Source: Theristus sp. LFF4_11
Lineage: Eukaryota > Nematoda > Chromadorea > Monhysterida > Xyalidae
DNA: 64,000 bases
NCBI GenBank assembly: GCA_030248135.1
Contig: JASANC010003641.1
Span: forward strand, 1-64,000
Reading direction: 5' to 3'
Positions 53,901 through 64,000 of the stretch are shown in pieces; position 1 is the stretch's first letter; each line of letters begins with the position of its first letter. The translations under genes were made by a program, and so were the position numbers. A model generated the notes under the pieces. The model was given only the letters and a program-made list of their open reading frames with translations, was not told where the DNA came from and did no database searches.

Positions 53901-56900
53901 CAACAAACGAAAGGACAATTGTAGGATCTAACGGTGCAGCTCCATCCCCAGCGATCAATCCATTGGCTCCGTCAACAAACTTGGAGTTGCATTCAACGAA
54001 GCCAACAAGTCCAGGCACGTACATCAACGTTGGTCCGAGCGGTCAAAACAAGCCACCTAGCTCCAACAGTTTGGCGCCTTCGAATCCCAGAATTCAACAA
54101 ACGCATCACTCCGGATGGCCACCCGTCGTGAATCCAAAGTCACCGTCAGCGTCCGTAGCCATTGGTCTGCACTCCAATGAACAAGACGCTCCCAGCAATG
54201 AGCGCCTCGTTCAAAGTCAGCACAATTTTCAACCAGCACCTGACAGCACGTACCATAATGAAGCAGGGTTATCAGGCACTGGTGGCAACCGTTTTGTCGC
54301 AAGCAGCTTTCCAGCACCGGCTGTCAGTCCACGAGCACCAGCACCAGCAGCAGCAGCACCGGATTCAAATTTTAGAAATCCGCTATTCTCTTCCCAACCA
54401 AGTTCCGAAAGATTTGACAATCGATTCGACAATCAACCGACTGTCACGCCTTTGAAGAACACTAATCTCCCGTTCTCAACCCAAGAACAAGAAGAAATAT
54501 TCCACACCTTTCAGCAGCAGCATCAGAAAATGCAATCCACTGCAGGTCCCAATTACAATCGAAATCACGTTGCGATATTACCGTTTTCCAAAACGAGTCC
54601 AACCCAAGTGCCAAACGAAGACGATTTCGTCATAGTCTCCAGTTCCACTCCACCATTGAGAATCCAGTTTTCACATCCTCCAAGCACCAATGGCGGTGAT
54701 TCTATGACGCATTCGACTCAGGGAAGGTTGCTCAGCAGAGAAGGCCACGACATTCATAGTTTCACTGGGACACAACAACCGCAAGACATGGAAATTGCAG
54801 AGTTTGAAAAAAGTGAACAAGAAACTGGGTGGCCCACCGATGGCAGTGCAGTAAGCCAACAACAAATGGAGAAACACCAAGGTCGCAACAACAATGTTCA
54901 ACTGAAAACGACAAAACACCACGTACACGACAGCCAAGCCACTGAACATGTGATCCTCTCCAAACCCAAACAGCCAACCACAACGCCGCATTTGGGAGAA
55001 ATATCCCCAACAATGAATGCTGACATCACGAAAGGCCGAAACGAGGCAGGCATTCGAGCAGGATTTGGTTCAGCGCCAATCAATAATGTTGTCAAGAAAA
55101 AGACGAACTTGGAAAAAGACCATGATTTCTCAGCGGAGGTAAATCGGCAGCGTGGACTGGCGATTACGATTCAAAACAATGTTCACCATAATTATGTGAA
55201 TGAAAGAAATTCACGAAATGAATTCGTGCCGCCTCAGTTACCGCTCAATGAGTATCACATTCAAAATCAATTCAAGCGAAATATCGTTCCACATGTCGAT
55301 CTGAACAACGACTCGGCACGAAAATCCCGTAATCAGTTTGATAACGCTCGAAAACGATCGAATATTGGAGAATATGATTACCCTGACTACCCGGATGAGG
55401 CGTTAGAAGAAGGCTTATCGCCAGAAGATATCGCAAGCTCGTTTTTCAACAAATTTCTAGCAGAAAACACGGAGGCAACGAGCACAAAAACGTCCACCCA
55501 GACGGAGTCTGTTGTGCCAGATGACCACACCAGACCAGTGCCGACAGTTGTCACCACTGACCAGTCAGACCTCATTCCCGATGTTACTCCGCAAACCCCG
55601 TCAGTGACATTCTTTCCACTTGATGAATACGCCGAAATTGATTATGATTCTTTTAACTATGAAAGTGAAAGTTCAGAACACGAACAACCGACGGACGACA
55701 TAGATGAACCAATTGACGGCGATGAAAGTGGAGAAACGCTGACACCTGACTTTCTCACTTCAAGCCAGGTGACACAACACACAACAGCAGTCACAGAATC
55801 ATCAGCGGAACCGGATCCAACCACTGGTACCGCGCAGTCGCCAGATGAACTTTGGACGGGCTTTCACACGCAAAAATCAACTTACGACGGTGACCGATTC
55901 ATTGGAAGTTACGGCCAATTGCCGGGCGATGGCGAAACAATTGCCGAAAGTGACGAAAGCCATTATAAAGGCCCCGTTCACCAAAAGACAGTGGCTGCGG
56001 TTGAAGATTACTTGGCCGATGAGAAAACAACATTTCAGCCAAACTTGGTTCCATCAACTGTTTCAACTCAAAGACACACTTATTTGAAAACCAGTCCCCA
56101 TCCACTGTTCCACAGCACACGGCTGACGACGCCGCCCCCTCCCAGTTATCCACCGAATGGTGCGCTCATTGCTGCCGTCGCCAATCACCCGCCAAATGTG
56201 AACACTGCAAACCAGCAGCACGCCACCGATTGGCGTAACAATGCCAACAATAACCACCATCGCCCAAACCCCATCCTCCAAGCGATTGCCCCACAAACCA
56301 CCAGAACTCATTTGCCACCGCCATCCCACGGTGTCCCGTTCCACCCCACACCATTCCTCAGGCGACCTGCTGCTGTTGCACCTCAACCGCAACGAGGTGC
56401 CCGGCCGGCACACTTCGTCTTCAACACACAACAGCAACCAGCGAGCACGTTTGTGTCGCACAACCATCATGCGCAGCCGCCCAGATTCGCCACGCACACC
56501 ATTCCCGTGTTCCAGCCAGCGCCAGCTCCGAGTCCACTGCACCGTCAACCACTGTTCCACTTCAACTCGCCCAGCATTGTCGAGCGTCCGCCCGCGATCA
56601 GCCCCCCACCGAATCGTGTGCTTCATCGGCCGCCGAGGCTCGTCTTCGGCCAGCAAGCGCCAATCTGGCCGACGCCGTCGCTGCGTGGCAACGCGCATCA
56701 GCCGAGCTTGGTGCCGCCTTCGGTGCGCGCAATGAGCAAGAAATATCCAGGTGACACAAAATCAGGTTATGACGATTTTATGTAGATCACGGTATGGCCT
56801 ATTTTTTAAACGTGTCCCACTGAAATGACGTCACATGCCGCAAAACATGCACTTGCCGTTCACAGCAAACCAGAGAGTTTCCGTTTAGCCAATTTCTTCC

Positions 56901-57405
56901 CGTAAACAAATGGTGAATGTCGAATCAGTCACACCAAACTAGCATTTTAGTGCCATGACAAACTTTGACCTTGACAAACGTGAGTTTTTAAAGCAAATGA
57001 CGTCATTTTAGTCCGGACACGTTTGAATAAATCTAGAATACTGGCTTATTAATGAGCAACCTATGAATTATCAGCTCCCATCGACTACCGGCACAGACAA
57101 CGGCGTCGTAATCTGCCAGTTTTCAATCCAAGCACGCAGCTTGTGAACCGTCATGGTAAGCTGGTCGCTTTTACGAGATGTCCGTTATGTTGGCTGTTTG
57201 TGCAACTCGACACAATGAAAACAATTTTGCCGCTCAAGCAGCCCATTGGACGACGTGGTCAAACTGGACGTCCTGCGTGGACAACCCCGTGCGGCGTCAG
57301 CGCAGGCGCTCCTGTCTGTCACGAATGGGGGCGACTTTGAGTGCGACCCTGTGTGCGGGAGGCAGCCGGCGCTCAAGACAGTTGGAGCCGTGTCCGAGGC
57401 AATGA
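50999..57405 (+). CDS. Large secreted Pro/Ser-rich protein with C-terminal thrombospondin type 1 module
   Basis: Four exons, 50999-51136, 51476-56750, 57075-57155 and 57242-57405; phases close and give 1885 residues. Exon 1 encodes a signal peptide (V-G-L-L-L-V-R-T-A-F-V-L-V-V-V-C-A). The 5.3-kb exon 2 begins G-W-T-Q-W-G and is then low complexity: acidic Tyr-rich patches, many A-P-S-P and P-L-A-P-S motifs, and a 66-residue repeat present three times (nt 53188-53785, last unit partial). It ends in a Pro/His-rich stretch and a basic R-H-R-Q-R-R-R segment that could be a proprotein cleavage site. Exon 4 encodes W-T-T-W-S-N-W-T-S-C with three further Cys and C-A-G-G, a short type 1 repeat with four rather than six Cys. 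Likely an extracellular-matrix or cuticle protein (inference); no orthologue recognised. Confidence 0.82.
53188..53785 (+). repeat. 198-bp coding tandem repeat, three units
   Basis: Units start near 53188, 53386 and 53584 with a P-S-F-A-A-G-(P/S)-L codon block and include S-S-T-A-(Y/H)-G-Y and F-A-P-S-P-N. The period is 198 bp (66 codons), so the frame is preserved. Units differ by scattered substitutions. Confidence 0.85.
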
Positions 57406-57661
57406 GCAAACTGCGCAGTACTAGCCAAATTTGACAAGCTCCGTTTTTATTTAGTTCCTTGAAAAAAAATTATAAAACATTCGAGTTGACACGACGTAAA
57501 ATAAAAACGACTACAAAATCTGAACGACTAGCGGCCGTCGGACACGTTGCAAAGTCTCCTAGCAAAGTGAACAGCACTAATGAATCATAACAACAAAAAA
57601 ACAAGACAAAACAATAACAACAGCACCAGAAAAACAAGACTCACTGACAAACGAGATTCTT

Positions 57662-60600
57662 TCACTGTGACTTCTTTGCCGTCTCAGCCTCCGCAGCGGC
57701 GGCCATTTCCTTTCTCGATTGTTTCGACAACGATTCCTTGCATTCGGCATACAAATTCGCCAGGTCGAAGTCGCGCACGATGTTCTCCTGAAGTGTGTCG
57801 TTTTCTGTTTTCCACAAATCGCCGTCCACCAATCACGCGGCAGCACAACAGTTCCATGAACGCACAATCGCCCACCTCCTTGAACACATAGGCCAACGCA
57901 CGTGCCTTCATGACCATCGGCCTCCGCAGCACCTCCTTGCCAGCCCTGTACAGAATCAAGCTCGGCAGCTGTCTGCTCGTGGCGGCGTTGTTGATGCAAA
58001 AGTGATCGGCCGCCGCCTGATTGCGACCGACGTCCACTTTGCCGAAACGCAAGTTCGGCAGAGAGAATCTGAACGAACGACAGCGAAAACATCCAGGGGT
58101 TTTACATTTGCATTTTTGATGAGCTGACATGAAAGCAAGACACACTGCTCTGCTACCAAGCGGGCAGTATTAGTATCTGTCTGTCCAGCATATAACAAAC
58201 TAAATGCACCCACTGTTCACTGAGTTTCGCAATCACCGGAACGACACGCTTGCACTCCGGTGACCAGTTCGTGTAGAACTGAATCAAGTAGGTGGTGCGC
58301 TTGTTGCGAGCAAGTTCATCCTGGTCAGAAAAGTAAAGCTGGTCAGGACTATTACTAGTTTGCGTTTGATAATGACGATCGATAGTAAAGTGTGTTAGTT
58401 TACATTAAACCTGTCACTTTTTCGCAGAATACAGAGCATATGCGAGTCTAACATGTATGCTGGTTCGGTGCTTGCATACATTTATGCTGAATCAGTAAGG
58501 AAAACGAATGTATCGAGGTTGGTTGAAATCAACGCCCAATTTGTGGCCAAACTGGTTTTCTTGCAATTCTCTTGCAACTTGACACCCGAGCTCTGTATTC
58601 TGCAAAAAATGACACGTTTGATCAAACACACGGTGAAAAAAAGGACCTGCAGTTCGTTGCCGTTGAAAAACATGATTCGATCCGGACCGCGGTACGCCGG
58701 TTCTGGCAACAAAACTGCGATCACTGAAATGACAAAGTGTGGAATTTTTGATCAGCTCACTCAACGTGAATCACGAATGCAACTCGCAAAATCACTCACG
58801 GAGCACAACAACCGCATACAACAAGCCAATCACTGGATCGACGTTCATGAACAGAAAGATGTTCGCGAGTCGCATGAAAGTGAAAACGTTCGACAAATAG
58901 TGAAGCCAGCTTGCTGAAAAGAAATGCAGCACATCGCTGCGCTTTGTCGGAAGTGTTAGTCACAACTTTTACAACTTATCAATGTCAAGTGCCTGTACCA
59001 ACATCAACCAACAACAAACAAATGTATCAGAATGTAGTTTGATGCATACTTGATTTTCGGTTCTTCCAAAAGATAATGCACGCAGCAAAAATCACGATCT
59101 GATGTTCGCGCTGAAATTTCTCGTTTGAATTTTTCAATTGAACAACGCTTATTATCTTGTATTTTGGCTCCGAGATTCAATGCGCCAGGTCAACAGTTTC
59201 ATGCATGACGTGGGAATTCAAAATTGGTAGTGATCCGAGTCCTCTAAACAGGACCGGGTCACTTAGCTATTTTGAATTGCCACATAAAGATTGAAAATAG
59301 TTGTTTTTTCGACGTTTGCATACTGCATGTAAACGCATTGAGTCGCAGGCAGAACCCAAAAAATTGACCAGAGGTGTGCACGCCAGACAATTCTAGCCTG
59401 TCCCGGGTCGGGTTGCTGCGCGACGTCGACCCCACCACATTTTTTCCCGCAAATTTTGTGTCCCACAGAACTGACCTCTCAAAAACACGGCTACACTGCA
59501 TCTGACTGTATGCTGTGTGCTTGCAAAAGTCCTGAGGCGAAGAGTCCTTGCAAAAGGAACGTTCTGAGATTCAAAACAACACAGCAGCTTGCATCTCCTG
59601 GGTGATCTTTGAACATGCCCGAGTGAAAAAATAAATAGACACTGGGAGCAGACTTCGCGAAGCGAAGAAAAATTTTGATAGCTGCTCCGCAAAATACCTT
59701 TTTTGATGAACAATTTTTTATGATTTCTGCATTTTGACTGAAAGTTCTACGATGCAATTGTAGGTTTCCAAAAACCGGATTCAAATGGCCAAAAAGATGC
59801 AAATTGCACCCATCTGGAAGAAAAAACATGGCAGTAAACCACGAGTGGACAGACAAACAACAACAAAACTGCTTGAAACTAACACAGTGTTTGAAAATTT
59901 GTGTTTGTTGTCCAGAGGGGAATGGGGATACCCAAATTTTGATTTCTCGCTTGAAAATAAGATTTGTTATGATAACAAGTTGTGAAAAGTTCTTAGATAA
60001 TTTTTAAAGTGCTGAAAAAGAAAATTTTACATTTTTGAAGGTTTTTACGTTCGGCAGGCGACTTTGCCTTTGAAATTAAATGAAAAATGGTAATTTGTAA
60101 AGTCTTCGCGCAGCGAAGAAAATTTTCAAAAAATAGGTTCTGAGATCGCATTTTACCTTACGATTTTTGAATGTCATCCAAAGTATGTCGGCGTCTATGA
60201 CACCCATTCAAATTAAAAAAAACACATGTTCAGAAATGGAGCGAACAAAAAGCTATTTGGACGTGATCGTTGATACGGTTAAAACAACGAAAATATTGTT
60301 ACATTGAATTGAACCGTTGTCAACAAAACACTGAACAATCTAAAAAACGAACGATGAATTCATGACTATTGCATGATTGCCATTGTCAAACGAAACATAA
60401 GGTGTCCGTCCATGGCTTGCGCCGCTAAAAAATTTCGGATCTTGGGACAAATTTACGTGAAAACATTCTTTTGAAGTCCTCAAAAATTGAGAGAAACGGA
60501 AAAAGCGACGCAAACGACCGATTTTTTGCGGTATCCAAAACTATTTTGCGTCATTGGCGCACGATTTCGCGTCAAAAAACCCTGGTTATCTGTACCACTG

Positions 60601-61311
60601 TAAATGTGCTTATTGCGCAGCGCGATTTCAAATAAAAATACATTGGTTACAGCCTACAAAAGCAGCAAGACACGTACTTTTGAAGATTTGTTTTAGTCAG
60701 TCAACTGAAATGTTCGAATTTTTAACTTTTTATTTCATATAAATATTTATTTCGTTTGTGAATATTTTGTATCTTCCATCCGAGGCGCTGCGCGACGTAG
60801 CCCCCCAGGCGCTGCGCGACGCGCGACGCTAGCCTGTCCCGGGACACCCTAGGAACACCCTATGCACATCTCTGAAATTGACAATACCAAAAAGCAAACA
60901 ATCAACTCACCAAACTGATGCCGCATTCAGTATCCTTTGGAAACAGCCATTCACAGATGAGCACGTTGTGTTTGCAGATTAGAAAACTGACAGATGACAA
61001 TATGTTGACGATGTGGTGCGCCGTGAAGCCATGCCTAGCCTCTTCAGCCAGCAGTCCCAAATCGTCACGTGCCTGAAATGAACAGAAGCAACGTGAAACA
61101 GTGACTGAACGAGGGGTGCAAAGAATAGTTGATCACACAGAAGACGAGTATTTCTGTTTACCTTTCCTGGCGCAGCTCGCAGGAGATCTGCTGTTTTCGA
61201 CAAAATGTTCATGTTGACTTTCCTTGACCAGCGAGCAAGATTAGCAAGAAAGAAGATAAGAGGAGCTGGCCTAGCCAATAAAGAAGCGACGTCAAAAGCG
61301 TAGTCGTTCAC
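57662..61311 (-). CDS. TMX2: TMX2-like thioredoxin-related transmembrane protein (5' end incomplete)
   Basis: Exons on the minus strand: about 61311-61162 (start unresolved), 61072-60911, 58320-58210, 58068-57876 and 57787-57662. TMX2 is an ER thioredoxin-family membrane protein enriched at mitochondrial contact sites. Matches: T-T-Y-L-I-Q-F-Y-T-N-W-S-P-E-C (the S-x-x-C active-site position of TMX2, not C-x-x-C), F-G-K-V-D-V-G-R, Q-L-P-S-L-I-L-Y, G-K-E-V-L-R-R-P and E-N-I-V-R-D-F-D-L, and a Lys-rich tail ending K-K-S-Q. The N-terminal exon has a hydrophobic segment. Two oddities: no ATG opens that frame before the G-rich repeat at 61348, and the 58210/58068 junction does not keep phase with ordinary GT-AG sites (phase 0 joined to phase 2). 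A hidden exon, an unusual splice site or an indel is required. Confidence 0.85.
58410..58616. repeat. MITE-like repeat, CCTGTCACTTTTT termini (copy 2)
   Basis: It starts CCTGTCACTTTTTCGCAGAA and ends with the inverse TTCTGCAAAAAATGACAC. Related to 2656-2829. It lies in the long TMX2 intron. Confidence 0.6.
58609..58917 (+). CDS. Possible nested open frame in the TMX2 intron
   Basis: A 102-codon frame on the strand opposite TMX2, starting at the right end of the MITE and ending at a stop. It reads as ordinary soluble protein (S-L-P-L-K-N-M-I-R-S-G, then an amphipathic Q-L-A-K-S-L-T-E-H-N-N-R-I-Q-Q region). It is not low complexity and is not found in another repeat copy here. There is no splice or homology support, so it is a candidate only. 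Confidence 0.25.
   Translation: MTRLIKHTVKKRTCSSLPLKNMIRSGPRYAGSGNKTAITEMTKCGIFDQLTQRESRMQLAKSLTEHNNRIQQANHWIDVHEQKDVRESHESENVRQIVKPAC
59162..59374. repeat. GGTTCTGCGACTCAATG MITE in the TMX2 intron
   Basis: Left end TTTTGGCTCCGAGATTCAAT, right end GCATTGAGTCGCAGGCAGAA followed by CCCAAAAAA. The internal ATTCAAAATTGG and GGGTCACTTAG blocks match the 33187-33470 copy. Confidence 0.6.
59375..60910. other. Remainder of the long TMX2 intron
   Basis: AT-rich intronic sequence with motifs such as GCGCTGCGCGACG repeated near 60785-60815 and AGTCTTCGCGMAGCGAAGAA occurring near 59648-59668 and 60100-60120. No supported exon. Confidence 0.4.
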
Positions 61312-61347
61312 AGGGGCTGTTCTGTTCAGTACAGTACAGATTAGGGT

Positions 61348-62930
61348 CAGTACCGAAGACGAGGGGGGTGGGGGGGTACACTCCCCCCCCCCAGAGCACC
61401 CGAGACCTCCGCGTGGGGGGTGGGGGGGTCACGCGACACCCACCCCCCGAAACCTGACACTGGACCATCCACACCCCCCCTCGAAATTTGCTAGACACCC
61501 CCCCACCCCCCCCCCCCTAGATGGACGTAAGTAACAGTGACACCACCCAAAAATTTTCTCGGACCACCCAAAAATCATGAATTTTTGCTCAAAAATCATG
61601 ATTTTTTGTCTTTAAAGTCCATAATATAAGCTAAATATATGATAACTTGACATTCTTCATTGTAATTTCAAAGATTTTGCAGCAAAATTTAGCGTTTTTC
61701 CTTCAAAAATCTCATGGGTGGGGTGGGGGGTGTGCACCCCCCCCCCCCAGAAAATTTTCTACAATAGTGCACCCCCCCATGGCCCACGCCTGGGGGGTGT
61801 CACTGTACCATGACTAGGGGCTTTGAAAAAAAATTTTTTTTTCGTTTGAAAAAAAATTTGGATTTTTTTTTCAAACTTAAAAAAAAAATTTGAAAAATTT
61901 TTCTTCTACTTTGCTCTGAAAATTCGATTTATGGCATAATTTTTTGAAAGTTCAAACCAAATTTTCTTCCCAACTTCTTTGTGTGCTTAGGTAAATGTCA
62001 TTATTTGGTCATTTTGACCGACGTACTCCATGTTTTTCGATTTGGATGACTTCTAGAGTCAATTTTTAGCGTTGAAATGACTTAACTGAATTGAAATATC
62101 GTTTCAGAAATCGTTTTATTGCAACTTAGAACATGTTTTTCAGTCGGTAGGCCATGAGATGAACATGATATCTTGTTGATTGGCGTATGTTATTATAGGT
62201 CTACAATGGAGTTGTGCGATATATTGTTAAACAATTTGAGCGGAGATGTTGGTTAATACCACATCACACGACCGTTTTTCAGATACCCGATAACATGGCC
62301 ACATGTTAAAACTTGCGTGCTGAGCTAAACTAACGTGTTAAACTTGCGTCTGTCAGTTGCCCGCAACGTGATCGCGAAATCATGGTACGTGTTTTCGATA
62401 CGATGATTTGAAGAGTGGGCTCTCGCCATGTGGCAGATAGCATAGCTGGTTGAACCTGAAAGTGAGTGTCTTGGGGGGGGGGGGCGACCGGGTCGACAGG
62501 GGTTGCCGACTTAGCTACAGCAAACAGGAATTTTTGAACACAGTCAAATTTTGGTAATTTTCTAAAGAGGAACAACTAAGAACGGTTCAATATTCAAGTA
62601 CACGTCGAAAATTGTCCTGTTTTACTGTTGAAAATGCAACTTTCCCTCTATGAAATGGACATAATTTCAATAAAACACGATTTTCGCTCTTATAGTTTTC
62701 CGGATCGTTCTGAAAATAGTCTAGATGAACTCAGCTCGACGAGACGCTTCGAACAAACCTAACTTGTAAAAAAAAATTTTTTTTAATTTTTTTTAATTTA
62801 AAAAAAAATCCGGATTTTTTTCCCCCAACCCTAACCATGACTGACACCCCCCCACTGAAAAATTTTCGGCACCCCCCCCCCCCCACGTGACGACACCCCC
62901 CTCGAAAATTTGCTTTCGCCTTCGGTACTG
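61348..62930. mobile_element. G-rich CAGTACCGAAG element hosting a 1-kb insertion
   Basis: It begins CAGTACCGAAGACGAGGGGG and ends CGCCTTCGGTACTG, in opposite orientation to the 7664-8236 copy. It is split at 61815-62833 by another element. Its left end is 36 bp from the last TMX2-coding codon seen. Confidence 0.8.
61815..62833. mobile_element. 1-kb TAGGG...CCCTA element with 8-bp target duplication ACCATGAC
   Basis: 1019 bp flanked by ACCATGAC on both sides (61807-61814 and 62834-62841). The uninterrupted target is visible at 7754-7775 in the other G-rich copy (inverse orientation), a clean empty-site proof. The ends are A/T-rich with short inverted TAGGG termini. It contains an 81-codon minus-strand frame (62575-62330) that is shared with the 8499-9389 copy. 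Confidence 0.87.
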
Positions 62931-62932
62931 AT

Positions 62933-63012
62933 CAGTACCGAAGACGAGGGGGGGTGGGGGGGGTACACCCCCCCAGAGCACCCGAGACCTCCGCGTGGGG
63001 GGGGGGTGGGGG
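62933..63012. mobile_element. Partial G-rich CAGTACCGAAG element, left part
   Basis: Starts CAGTACCGAAGACGAGGGGG 2 bp after the preceding copy, so two copies abut head to tail. It is cut by the insertion at 63013 and resumes at 63722-63835 (CACGCGACACCCACCCCCC and following). Confidence 0.7.
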
Positions 63013-63721
63013 TAGGGTTGTTAAAAAAAACAAAAATCGTCATTTTTGTTTAAAAAAATTTTTTTTTTTAAAATTTCAAAAATCAAAGTTGTGCTAAATC
63101 AATCAGGGAGTCCGAAGAACCACATATGATATGCAAGCGCCTCCCGAATGACTCCCGTATGGCGGAACTTTGCAGATTTTGTTTTGGTGACCTCAATTAC
63201 CCCTTTTCCAAACCGTCACCATGCCTCTTCTTGTGTTTTGACCTCCAAAACGTCACTAATTGTCCCCAGCTAAGCTAATGCTGAAGTGAAGACAAACATA
63301 CCGCCTTGAAATTCGATCAATTCTTCTGATGGTGTCGCGACGACACGACACGAAGCAGCAACCAGACAACGTAGCGCTTGCAAACGGAGCAGCGAGCACA
63401 ATCGGACGCTCTGCGAGGCGAATCGTCACCTTATCTGCATCGGAAATGGTAGGCTAAGCTTTGGGACGCTCAAAAACTTCATCGCAGATGTTGTCGAAGC
63501 CTAAAATCAGTCGGTAAAACGGCCCAAAATCGACTGCTAAAGGTTTTACGAGGTATAATCAAAGAAAATTTTTGTTGAACTTTCGAAAAATTGTGCCAAA
63601 ATTGAGGTTTTCAGAGCATATTAGAGGAAAATTTTTCGAATTTAAAAAAAAAATCGGCATTTTTGTTTTTTTTTAATCACTTTTTTAAAAAAAAAAAATT
63701 CATTTTTGTTTAACAACCCTA
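63013..63721. mobile_element. Reference full-length TAGGGTTGTTAAA element (709 bp)
   Basis: Uninterrupted copy from TAGGGTTGTTAAA to TTTAACAACCCTA, inserted in a G-rich element. Flanks GGTGGGGG and GGTGGGCG are compatible with an 8-bp target duplication carrying one change. It shows the empty state of the TTTACGAG site used at 7664. No protein of convincing quality. Confidence 0.85.
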
Positions 63722-64000
63722 GGTGGGCGGGGTCACGCGACACCCACCCCCCAAAACCTGACACTGGACCATCCACAGTCCACACCCCCCCTCGAAATTT
63801 GCTAGACACCCCCCACCCACCCCCATAGTTGTTCCAGAGCCGAGGGGTTGGGGGGGGGGCCGATATAGATAGCTGGAGCAAATTTTCTAGATAGATAGAT
63901 AGCTGGAAAATTTTGGGGGGGGCCGCGGGGGGGGCCATGTGACTTTGGGGGGGGGGCCGGTCAAAATTTTGAAATTTGATAGATAGATAGCTAAAACGCT
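63722..64000. mobile_element. G-rich element remainder and TATC/GGCC repeat end
   Basis: To about 63835 the sequence continues the interrupted G-rich element. After that come GATAGATAGATAGCTGG with long G runs, and at the very end the inverse of the 30218-30283 repeat (GGGGGGCCGGTCAAAATTTT to TAGCTAAAACGCT). The element continues beyond the window. Confidence 0.6.

Noticed and set aside
51566..56700. Many open frames antisense or frame-shifted to the large secreted protein
   Set aside because: Shadows of one long low-complexity exon; no domain or splice evidence.
58453..58608. N-terminal extension of the nested frame in the TMX2 intron
   Set aside because: This part is inside a MITE-like repeat with inverted ends, so it is not likely to be coding.

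Overview
This is a repeat-rich window from an invertebrate metazoan nuclear genome. All recognisable genes are spliced (GT-AG introns, often with a tttcag-like acceptor). The V-ATPase E protein resembles nematode VHA-8 at its N-terminus, and an SH2 plus tyrosine-kinase protein without an F-BAR domain matches the Fer-like family expanded in nematodes. A nematode or a close ecdysozoan relative is therefore the best guess, but the species is not determined. I rebuilt the gene models by hand from splice sites and reading phase.

Layout. 0.5-6.95 kb, minus strand: a small SAM-domain protein (Aveugle/Hyphen, SAMD10/12-like) downstream of a 12-exon importin-13. 7-9.55 kb: nested transposable elements. 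9.8-12.2 kb, plus: Fer-like SH2/tyrosine kinase. 12.7-15.0 kb, minus: a single-pass membrane protein and a zinc-ribbon/multipass membrane protein. 15.4-19.35 kb: a 4 kb element with about 1 kb inverted arms. 19.66-21.54 kb, minus: SGF29 (SAGA/ATAC tandem-Tudor subunit). 21.75-32.5 kb: three foldback-type palindromic elements, a 183-bp tandem array and nested TAGGGTTGTTAAA elements. 32.5-38.6 kb, plus: V-ATPase subunit E. 40.36-42.09 kb, plus: URM1 with a mariner-like element in its intron. 43.2-45.9 kb: a 2.64 kb palindromic element with an exact 8-bp target duplication. 46.35-50.34 kb, plus: two tandem aldo-keto reductases. 51.0-57.4 kb, plus: an 1885-residue secreted low-complexity protein ending in a thrombospondin type 1 module. 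57.66-61.3 kb, minus: a TMX2-like thioredoxin protein. 61.35-64 kb: nested elements again.

The genes form no single pathway. They are mostly housekeeping functions (nuclear import, proton pump, tRNA thiolation/urmylation, chromatin reading, ER thioredoxin) plus signalling and extracellular-matrix proteins.

The strongest unusual signals are: (1) several palindromic elements whose arms are tandem satellites, two with clean 8- or 9-bp target duplications; (2) multi-level and reciprocal nesting of a few TIR families, verified by empty sites elsewhere in the window; (3) transposon ends within about 50 bp of the coding starts of three unrelated genes; (4) a Fer-like kinase whose SH2 lacks the phosphotyrosine-binding Arg and whose glycine loop lacks its first Gly.
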